In this document: piece by piece, positions 57,837-64,000 of the stretch
Layout: each line of letters begins with the position of its first letter
How positions within the stretch are numbered: position 1 is the first letter of the stretch
DNA from: Bacteroidota bacterium
GTDB taxonomy: Bacteria > Bacteroidota > Bacteroidia > Bacteroidales > GCA-2748055
DNA length: 64,000 bases
Assembly: GCA_024640885.1 (NCBI GenBank)
Contig: JAHEEC010000001.1
Coordinates: 44,876 to 108,875 of the forward strand
Direction of reading: 5' to 3'
Program-made: the position numbers and the translations under genes
The notes under the pieces: model-generated
Told to the model about the DNA's origin: nothing
The model's database searches: none
What the model saw: only the letters and a program-made list of their open reading frames with translations

Positions 57837-59909
57837 CTATACCGGGTATTCGATCCTGGAATGGTAGATGTTCGAAAGCCTGTTCTTGAAGATCTCCTTG
57901 ATGATGGAAATATCAGAAAATGTAATATCGGCCTCGGAAAACTGCTCCTCCTCCGCCTGATGGGCCACGATATTTTCGACCAGTTCATGGATGGTATCGG
58001 GGGTATAGGTGCGAAGGGTCCGTGAGGCCGCTTCCACAGAATCGGCCATCATCAGAACCGCATTTTCTTTGGTTGAGGGCTTTGGCCCGGGGTAAGTAAA
58101 TTCCTTCACATCCACCTCCTCATCAGGATAGGCCTTGAGGAAGGAACGGTAAAAGTATTGCACCGTGCTGGTGCCGTGGTGTGTACGGATGAAATCTATG
58201 ATCTTTTCAGGAAGTTTATGCTTTTTACCGATCTCCACACCTTTGATCGCATGGGCAATGATCACCTTGGCGCTCGTTTGAAAATCAAGTTCGTTATGTG
58301 GATTCCCGCCCTCGTGTTGATTCTCGATAAAATACTGGGGGTTTTCCATCTTTCCAATGTCATGGTACAAGGCTCCGGCCCGGACCAGGAGTGAGTTCCC
58401 CCCCACCTTTAGGATCGCTTCCTCTGCCAGGTTGGCTACCTGCATGGAGTGCTGGAAGGTCCCCGGTGCCTTCTCTGCAAGTTTTCGAAGCAGGGGCTGG
58501 TTGGTATCGGACAACTCGAAAAGGGTCGCATCCGACAGGAAACCGAATATCCTTTCAAACAGGAAGACCAGGGGATATACCGTAAGGATAAGGAGTCCAT
58601 TCCCCGCAAGCCACAACACATTGATCCAGTTGATCTGGGAGAGGTCTCCCTCCTGCATGATGGATAGCAGGATATAAACCAATGCGTAAGTGGCAAATAC
58701 AAATGTGGCAGTGTAAAACAGAATGCCCCTTTTATAATAGGAGCGAAGGCTGAAAACACCCACCAGTCCGGCCAGGAAATTCATCAACACGAACTGGTAA
58801 CTGTTGGGTACCCAGAACCCTGCCAGCAGCAGGGTGATCACATGCACAAAAAGGGCATACCGGATGTCGAAGAAAGTCTTCAGGAATATGGGCAGAACCA
58901 CAAAGGGGATGACATACACACTCACTGCATCATTGGTGGATGCAGCCCTGGTCAGTCCGACAATCACCACCATCAGTCCCAGCGTGAAAAGAGTCTGTTT
59001 GCTGCTGATGAGAATGTCCTTCTTGAAGTAGTAAATGAACCAGTACAGTGCCAGGAAGATCAGGATAATAAGCAGCAGTTGCCCCACGTAAACCACCAGG
59101 TAATTTTTACCCACATTGGGATTGGATTCATACTCCTTCCTCAGCGATTCAATAATCAGGAAATCGGATCCGGAAATCAGTTCCCCCACCGCAATGATCC
59201 TCTGACCCGCCTGGACCATCCCCTGGGTGAGGGTCAGTTCCTCCAGGCTGGCCTGCCTCACTTTCGAGGTCATCTCTTCATTATACAGCAAATTAGGCCT
59301 CAGGTATTCGTTCAGGTTCATCCTGTTCAACATGGCCATGGAGCCGGGATTGACCCGCTCCAGTTCCGCAATGAGGTGCTCATAGGCTGACCTCCCGGTA
59401 TAAAACGAGCCGTATCTCTTCTCCTGGGCCAGAGTATTCCGAACCACCATGACGGATAACTGATCCAGCTCTTTTCCTTCCAGCACGGGATGGCGCTCCA
59501 TGATCCCCGTACTATAGATCTCATCAAGGATTCCGGAGATCACGTGGCCAGTGAGGGCCCATGCATCAGAAACATAAGCCCCTATTCCCAGCGATGACAC
59601 CAGGTTGTTGTATTCACTGGTAAAGCCTGAGATCATCTGGTTCCCCACCACCGAATCGTATACGAAATAGAGTTTTGCATTTTGCAGAAGGCTGTCCCGC
59701 TCCCTCTGCACCTGCTGGTCTGATTTATATACGGGGAAGTCAAAAGGAGCTACCAGTGTTTCATGCATCCATGGTTTATTTTTTGAATACTCATACTTGA
59801 ACTTTCCCTCCCTGGGGAACATGAAGTATACAAGCAGGATGCTGACCAAATAAATAAGAACGATCTGAATTGTCTTCCAGAATTTTACAATGTTTTTAAT
59901 CCAGTTCAT
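57837..59909 (-). CDS. 7TM-HD phosphodiesterase, PgpH-like
   Basis: The 690-residue protein has one N-terminal helix, a ~250-residue extracytoplasmic 7TMR-HDED domain, seven transmembrane helices (~265-470) and a C-terminal HD domain. The HD domain has FQHSMQVANLAEEA, VRAGALYHDIGKMENPQYF, AHAIKGVEIGKKHKLP and RTHHGTSTVQYFY. PgpH of Listeria degrades c-di-AMP. The HD metal residues are intact, so activity is plausible. It is convergent with lolA. Confidence 0.9.
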   Translation of the reverse strand: MNWIKNIVKFWKTIQIVLIYLVSILLVYFMFPREGKFKYEYSKNKPWMHETLVAPFDFPVYKSDQQVQRERDSLLQNAKLYFVYDSVVGNQMISGFTSEYNNLVSSLGIGAYVSDAWALTGHVISGILDEIYSTGIMERHPVLEGKELDQLSVMVVRNTLAQEKRYGSFYTGRSAYEHLIAELERVNPGSMAMLNRMNLNEYLRPNLLYNEEMTSKVRQASLEELTLTQGMVQAGQRIIAVGELISGSDFLIIESLRKEYESNPNVGKNYLVVYVGQLLLIILIFLALYWFIYYFKKDILISSKQTLFTLGLMVVIVGLTRAASTNDAVSVYVIPFVVLPIFLKTFFDIRYALFVHVITLLLAGFWVPNSYQFVLMNFLAGLVGVFSLRSYYKRGILFYTATFVFATYALVYILLSIMQEGDLSQINWINVLWLAGNGLLILTVYPLVFLFERIFGFLSDATLFELSDTNQPLLRKLAEKAPGTFQHSMQVANLAEEAILKVGGNSLLVRAGALYHDIGKMENPQYFIENQHEGGNPHNELDFQTSAKVIIAHAIKGVEIGKKHKLPEKIIDFIRTHHGTSTVQYFYRSFLKAYPDEEVDVKEFTYPGPKPSTKENAVLMMADSVEAASRTLRTYTPDTIHELVENIVAHQAEEEQFSEADITFSDISIIKEIFKNRLSNIYHSRIEYPV

Positions 59910-59953
59910 GGGGTGAAATTAGGATAACTTTTCAACATTAAACCCTTACCCCC

Positions 59954-59961
59954 TATTTTTG
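59954..59961 (+). promoter_or_regulatory. Putative -7 element of the P60-nudix pair
   Basis: TATTTTTG matches TAnnTTTG and overlaps the beginning of the longest open frame (TTG at 59959). It therefore supports a later start codon near 60001-60010. Confidence 0.45.
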
Positions 59962-60000
59962 TTCAACTCATGGCAAACTGCCTCGGAGAATTTAGTTACA

Positions 60001-60792
60001 TTGGGGATTGTGGAAAGAGGTTTGACATTCAGGGGCCTGCTCCCAATGAGGAGGGAACCCTCCGAAGCATCCGAAATGGTTTCGCAGGTTTTGTTCGGTG
60101 AGGAATTCCAGATCCTGGAAACTGACCACAACTGGGCATATATCGAGCTTGATTTTGACAACTGCCAGGGATGGGTGGAGAGGAAAAGCATCTTTCTTAC
60201 AGGGCAGGAAGCCGGGCCTAAACCGGTAAAAAAAGGAGGGATCAAGCTGGTGTCGCTTCCATTCATTACCGTCGTGGATCTCAAACTGGGGCAGCAATTG
60301 ATCCTGCCTGCCGGTTCCCTCTGGAGCGATACCTCCCACCACCGGATGATCCATCAGGATCGGGCGTTTGAGGTCGTTTCAGAAGAAGGACTTCTAATCC
60401 CGGGGCCGGATGTGGACCCGGAGAAGATTGGCAGGGACCTGGTTTCCCTGCCACACATTTGGGGAGGAAGATCCGGTTTTGGATTTGACAGTGCAGGGCT
60501 GGTCCAGATGGTTTGCAGGATGATGGGAACCCCCTTACCCCGCCATTGTCAGCTTCAGGCCAGGATGGGTGCCACCATCAATCTCATGCAGGAAACAAGG
60601 AAGGGTGACCTGGCCTTCTTCGACAACCTTGAGGGTGAGATCGAACATGTGGGTATGGTGCTGGATGGGGGACGGATCCTGCACTGCCATCGCCAGGTAA
60701 GCATTGACAGGCTCGACCAGCAGGGTATCTTCAGCATGGAAAAAAAAGACTACACCCATAAACTCAGGGTGGTAAAAAGGGTCCTGGCCTAG
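60001..60792 (+). CDS. SH3/NlpC-P60-fold protein with the catalytic Cys replaced
   Basis: This ~263-residue protein has an N-terminal bacterial SH3-like domain (LPMRREPSEASEMVSQVLFGEEFQIL ... YIELDFDNCQGWVERK), a second SH3-like part, and a C-terminal NlpC/P60 domain (HIWGGRSGFGFDSAGLVQM ... GDLAFFDN ... IEHVGMVLDGGRILHCHRQV). In active peptidases the corresponding motif is DCSG; here it is DSAG, with Ser164 (codon 60490-60492) in place of the nucleophile, while the His (216) remains. No signal peptide is visible. The start is uncertain: TTG at 60001, GTG at 60010, or TTG at 59959. Confidence 0.8.
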   Translation: MGIVERGLTFRGLLPMRREPSEASEMVSQVLFGEEFQILETDHNWAYIELDFDNCQGWVERKSIFLTGQEAGPKPVKKGGIKLVSLPFITVVDLKLGQQLILPAGSLWSDTSHHRMIHQDRAFEVVSEEGLLIPGPDVDPEKIGRDLVSLPHIWGGRSGFGFDSAGLVQMVCRMMGTPLPRHCQLQARMGATINLMQETRKGDLAFFDNLEGEIEHVGMVLDGGRILHCHRQVSIDRLDQQGIFSMEKKDYTHKLRVVKRVLA

Positions 60793-60794
60793 CG

Positions 60795-61241
60795 GTGGAA
60801 AAGCGGTTTACATATGAATACCCCAGGGCAAGCATCACAGCCGATGTGGCAGTCCTGCGCCTCCAGGAAGAACCCGAAATTTTACTGGTACAAAGAAAAG
60901 ATCCGCCTTTCAGTGACCACTGGGCCCTGCCGGGTGGTTTTATGGAGATGGAAGAGACCCTGGAGGAGACTGCCAGGCGGGAACTTAAGGAGGAGACCGG
61001 GATCAATGCTGGAGAATTGATCCGCTTTGACACGTATGATATGCCGGACAGGGACCCCAGGGGACGCACCGTCACACAGGTTTTCATTATGATCTGGAAG
61101 CAGGAGATGGGTCAACCGGTGGCTGGCAGTGATGCGCGCAGTACAGCCTGGCACAGGCTTTCCGAACTGCCGGTTCTGGCATTCGACCACGGCCAGATTA
61201 TCCGGGATGTAATCAATATGATGAAAAGCGGGGCTAAATGA
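60795..61241 (+). CDS. Nudix hydrolase
   Basis: The 148-residue protein contains a full Nudix box, beginning at GGFMEMEETLEET and ending at RRELKEETGI, matching Gx5Ex7REUxEExGU. The SDHWALPGG segment is typical of ADP-ribose pyrophosphatase and related sanitising enzymes. The start is GTG, 2 nt after the stop of the P60-fold gene, so the two are coupled. The substrate is not determinable. Confidence 0.9.
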   Translation: MEKRFTYEYPRASITADVAVLRLQEEPEILLVQRKDPPFSDHWALPGGFMEMEETLEETARRELKEETGINAGELIRFDTYDMPDRDPRGRTVTQVFIMIWKQEMGQPVAGSDARSTAWHRLSELPVLAFDHGQIIRDVINMMKSGAK

Positions 61242-62517
61242 TCATCCCGGCACCTACGGTATTGTTGGTCCCTTCGTCGATGATGATAATGCTTCCCGTG
61301 ATCCGGTTCTCCTTATAGGGATCATAAAAGATCGGCTTGGAAGTTTTGATCTTTATCTTTGCGATCTCATTCAATTCCACTGCCTTATCCTCCCGGTTCT
61401 CTTCCAGGTTGTTGATGTTCACCTTGTATTCCACCTCCCGGATTATACCCCTCAGTTCGGAGGTGGTGTGGCGGATCACATACTTGCCCCCCAACACCAT
61501 GGGTTTCTCCCCGAGCCAGCAAACCATCAGGTCAATCTCCTGCGCGATCCGGGGTTTGTCTCCCACCGGAACGATCATGTCGCCCCTGCTGATATCGATA
61601 TCATGGGCCAGCCTGAAGGTTACGGATTGTGGGGGGAAGGCCAACTCCAGCTCACCATTCATGGTGTCAATGGCCTCCAGGGTGGATTCGATGCCACCGG
61701 GCAACACGGCCACCTTTTCTCCAGGTTTCCATACTCCGCCTGCCACACGGCCTGCATAACCCCTGTAATCGTGAAACTCATCCGTCTGGGGCCTGATCAC
61801 ATACTGGACAGGAAAACGGCGGTTCTTGAAATCAGCGTCACTCCTGATATCAATGGTCTCCAGCATCTCCAAAAGGGTGTGGCCCTGGTACCAATCCATC
61901 TGGGCGCTTTTTTCCACCACATTGTCACCCTTAAGGGCGCTGATGGGAATAAACCGCACATCCGCAATGTTCAGTGTGGCCCTGAACGGATCGAATTGTT
62001 TCTTAATTTCCTCAAACGCTTTTTCACTGTACCCCACCAGGTCCATTTTATTGACGCAGATCAGGATATGGGGAATTCCCAGCAAAGATGCAATGAAGGA
62101 GTGCCGGATGGTCTGTTCAAGCACGCCATGCCTGGCATCCACCAGGATAATGGCAAGGTTCGCAGTGGATGCACCCGTCACCATGTTCCTTGTGTACTGC
62201 ACATGCCCGGGGGTGTCGGCGATAATGAACTTTCGCTTGGGAGTTGCGAAGTAACGGTAGGCCACATCAATGGTGATCCCCTGCTCCCTTTCAGCCCTGA
62301 GTCCATCAGTGAGCAGTGCAAGATTCACCTGCTCCTCGCCCCTGCGTTCGCTGGCCAGTTCCAGCTGTTCCATCTGGTCCTCGAAAATGGCCTTGGAATC
62401 GTACAGCAACCTGCCTATTAATGTGCTCTTCCCATCATCCACGCTGCCAGCGGTAGTGAACCGCAACAGCTCCATATCCAAATATCCCGGTGCCGGATTT
62501 TCCCTGTTACTCATCAT
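61234..62517 (-). CDS. cysN: Sulfate adenylyltransferase, GTPase subunit
   Basis: The 427-residue translation-factor-like GTPase has AGSVDDGKSTLIGRLLYD (P-loop), REQGITIDVAYRYF (G2), DTPGHVQYTRNM (G3) and NKMDL (G4), then two beta-barrel domains. It drives APS formation by CysD through GTP hydrolysis. It is not fused to a CysC kinase domain, unlike some homologues. The gene overlaps the convergent Nudix gene by 8 nt and follows cysD by 33 nt. Confidence 0.94.
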   Translation of the reverse strand: MMSNRENPAPGYLDMELLRFTTAGSVDDGKSTLIGRLLYDSKAIFEDQMEQLELASERRGEEQVNLALLTDGLRAEREQGITIDVAYRYFATPKRKFIIADTPGHVQYTRNMVTGASTANLAIILVDARHGVLEQTIRHSFIASLLGIPHILICVNKMDLVGYSEKAFEEIKKQFDPFRATLNIADVRFIPISALKGDNVVEKSAQMDWYQGHTLLEMLETIDIRSDADFKNRRFPVQYVIRPQTDEFHDYRGYAGRVAGGVWKPGEKVAVLPGGIESTLEAIDTMNGELELAFPPQSVTFRLAHDIDISRGDMIVPVGDKPRIAQEIDLMVCWLGEKPMVLGGKYVIRHTTSELRGIIREVEYKVNINNLEENREDKAVELNEIAKIKIKTSKPIFYDPYKENRITGSIIIIDEGTNNTVGAGMII

Positions 62518-62550
62518 CTATTTGTGCAAATTTCTTGATCCAACATCAAA

Positions 62551-63459
62551 TTAAAAATACCCTTCCTTCTTCCGGTCCTCCATGGCTGCTTCGGACCGTT
62601 TATCGTCATACCTTCCTCCCCTTTCGGTGGATCGGGCGGCTGCCACCTCCTGGATAATATCCTCCAGTGAATTGGCCATGGATAACGTCAGCCCGGTACA
62701 GCTGATATCCCCAATGGTCCTGCAACGCACATCCTTCAATTCATACAATTCATTATCCTTGAGCTGCATGAATGGTGCCTTGGCCAGCCACACACCGTCC
62801 CTGTAAAACACCTCCCTTTTATGGGTATAATAGAGATTGGGTATATCGATATTCTCCAGATAAATATATTGCCACACATCCATCTCGGTCCAGTTGCTAA
62901 GGGGAAAGACCCTAAAATGTTCCCCCATGTGCTTCTTCCCGTTGAAGATGTTCCATAATTCCGGGCGCTGGTTCTTAGGGTCCCACTGCCCAAAATCATC
63001 CCTGTGGGAGAAAAAGCGCTCCTTGGCCCTTGCTTTCTCCTCATCCCTTCTTCCTCCTCCAAGGGCCGCATCGAATTTAAACTCCTCGATAGCATCCAGC
63101 AAAGTCACGGTCTGCAATACATTGCGGCTGGCATTTACGCCGGTCTCCTCCACCACCTTACCTGCATCAATGGAGTCCTGCACCAACCTGACAATGACCC
63201 TCCCACCGGTAGAATCCATCAACTGATCACGGAATTCCAGGGTCTCCTGAAAATTGTGCCCCGTATCGATATGAAGGCAGGGGAAGGGGACAACCTGGGG
63301 CCAGAATGCCTTCCTGGCCAGGTGATACATCACAATGGAGTCCTTTCCGCCTGAAAACAAAAGGGTGGGTTTTTCAAACTGTGCGCCCACCTCCCGGATC
63401 ACATAGAGGGCCTCGGCCTCCAATTCTCGCAGGTGGGTAATGGAATAATCACTCATCAT
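62551..63459 (-). CDS. cysD: Sulfate adenylyltransferase, catalytic subunit
   Basis: The 302-residue PP-loop enzyme makes adenylylsulfate (APS) from ATP and sulfate. It has LLFSGGKDSIVMYHLARKAF (PP-loop), HIDTGHNFQET, GGGRRDEEKARAKERFFS and the FPLSNWTEMDVWQYI and CRTIGDISCTG segments. It is the first gene of a two-gene cysDN operon with its own promoter. Its product APS is the substrate of AprBA, encoded 54 kb away in this window. Confidence 0.95.
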   Translation of the reverse strand: MMSDYSITHLRELEAEALYVIREVGAQFEKPTLLFSGGKDSIVMYHLARKAFWPQVVPFPCLHIDTGHNFQETLEFRDQLMDSTGGRVIVRLVQDSIDAGKVVEETGVNASRNVLQTVTLLDAIEEFKFDAALGGGRRDEEKARAKERFFSHRDDFGQWDPKNQRPELWNIFNGKKHMGEHFRVFPLSNWTEMDVWQYIYLENIDIPNLYYTHKREVFYRDGVWLAKAPFMQLKDNELYELKDVRCRTIGDISCTGLTLSMANSLEDIIQEVAAARSTERGGRYDDKRSEAAMEDRKKEGYF

Positions 63460-63500
63460 AATCAGTCAACGATCTTAAATATTTCGGATTTACAAGGCTA

Positions 63501-63508
63501 CAAAGATA
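63501..63508 (-). promoter_or_regulatory. Putative -7 element of cysDN
   Basis: TATCTTTG on the minus strand is an exact TAnnTTTG match, 42 nt before the cysD ATG; no -33 box is clear. Confidence 0.45.
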
Positions 63509-63549
63509 TAAAAATGATTTGTTATCTGGGAGAAGCAGAGTTATGGGGG

Positions 63550-63580
63550 AAAAAAAGAGGGTACCCTGGGGCACCCTCTC
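63550..63580 (-). terminator. Rho-independent terminator after the SusD-like gene
   Basis: Read on the minus strand, AGAGGGT pairs with ACCCTCT across a 10-nt loop and is followed by a run of seven T. It lies 30 nt beyond the SusD stop and separates that gene from cysDN. Confidence 0.8.
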
Positions 63581-63609
63581 TTTGGTTTAAATAAGCTGAA
63601 TATTGCTAA

Positions 63610-64000
63610 TTACTGGTTCCACCACACACGTGAAGTGTTGTTGTCAGAAGCCGGTGAAAGACTATTGACTCCGGCAGAATAGTTTGTTGAGTTCAAGGTA
63701 GCTTCATCACTTGGATAGTTATACCTTCTTGGAATCTGACCGTTGTTGATGGCATCAGCAGCAGGACTCAAAGAGGGGATATCAGTCCTTCTCCACTCAG
63801 CCCATGAATCAAATCCCAGGGGATAGAGCGCAACCCATTTTTCTTCCCCGATGACCTGAAGAGCACCTCCGGCTACAGAGGAGACATCAGCCACGCGGGC
63901 AAGTGCGTAAGTGGCACCATCGCCCAGTGCAAGTGCATCATCAGGATCATACAGTGCGCCCATCGATGCGAAGGAGGCCATAATCCCGTTGGAAAGCATT
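63610..64000 (-). CDS. SusD/RagB-family outer-membrane lipoprotein, C-terminal end only
   Basis: The visible ~130 residues match the C-terminus of the SusD-like_2 family: QVIGEEKWVALYPLGFDSWAEWRRTDIPSLSP, then NGQIPRRYNYPSDE and a final RVWWNQ. Such proteins bind oligomeric nutrients at the cell surface with a SusC-type TonB-dependent pump, which should lie upstream beyond the right edge. The start is outside the window. An intrinsic terminator follows, so cysDN is a separate unit. Confidence 0.88.
   Translation of the reverse strand, partial: MLSNGIMASFASMGALYDPDDALALGDGATYALARVADVSSVAGGALQVIGEEKWVALYPLGFDSWAEWRRTDIPSLSPAADAINNGQIPRRYNYPSDEATLNSTNYSAGVNSLSPASDNNTSRVWWNQ

Noticed and set aside
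57811..57840. Possible terminator between lolA and pgpH
   Set aside because: No stable stem with an adjacent T-run on either strand.
61468..62421. 317-codon plus-strand ORF
   Set aside because: It lies wholly opposite cysN, whose GTPase motifs are unmistakable.

Overview
This window comes from a member of the Bacteroidota, most likely an anaerobic Bacteroidales/Marinilabiliales-type bacterium. The evidence is a SusD/RagB-like protein, a type IX secretion (gliding-associated) C-terminal domain, families largely confined to the phylum (DUF3078, DUF4831, DUF5606, PUR-alpha/DUF3276), familiar gene orders (nusB-DUF1573-yajC-ybbR-coaE, fur-purA, ftsK-lolA-pgpH), few strong Shine-Dalgarno sites, and repeated matches to the Bacteroidota -7 promoter element TAnnTTTG upstream of genes. 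There are no rRNA or tRNA genes, insertion sequences, phage genes or CRISPR arrays. Most of the window is chromosomal housekeeping.

Layout. 1-1415: the end of a kinase-MurQ fusion for recycling MurNAc. 1421-8250: a minus-strand operon aprB-aprA-qmoA-qmoB-qmoC, encoding dissimilatory-type APS reductase and its membrane quinone-interacting complex; this is the most unusual locus. 8320-10092: a CLC channel with CBS domains. 10211-19171: a T9SS surface protein, Rel (ppGpp), Fur, PurA, an acyl-CoA synthetase and a PLP gamma-family sulfur enzyme. 19210-21643: a J-domain-like/LRR protein, an SRPBCC protein and a DUF3078 outer-membrane protein. 21732-28281: a methionine operon (promoter, SAM riboswitch, Met/Pro-rich leader ORF, metY-metX-metH). 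28278-35817: a WYL protein, a thioredoxin-like protein, an MFS transporter plus dipeptidase, a lipoprotein and NAD(P)HX repair. 35906-42929: a POT transporter and the operon phoH-purC-LysM/receptor-phosphodiesterase. 43016-49277: SAM hydrolase, MazG, DUF5606, and the nusB...coaE-TerB/DnaJ operon. 49459-53847: a PUR protein, small membrane proteins, ornithine carbamoyltransferase and carbamate kinase. 54006-61241: ftsK-lolA, PgpH, a P60-fold protein lacking its catalytic Cys, and a Nudix hydrolase. 61234-63459: cysDN ATP sulfurylase. 63610-64000: the end of a SusD-like gene.

How the genes may work together. Sulfur metabolism recurs. CysDN makes APS from sulfate, and AprBA-QmoABC interconverts APS and sulfite while exchanging electrons with the quinone pool. 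MetX/MetY place sulfide on O-acetylhomoserine, MetH closes the methionine cycle, a gamma-family PLP enzyme handles transsulfuration and a SAM hydrolase-family protein may degrade SAM. No dsrAB, homomeric sat, cysC or cysH lies in the window, so whether AprBA-Qmo here works in respiration, sulfite oxidation or an unusual assimilation route cannot be decided from this sequence. All functions are inferred by reading motifs; no database search was run.
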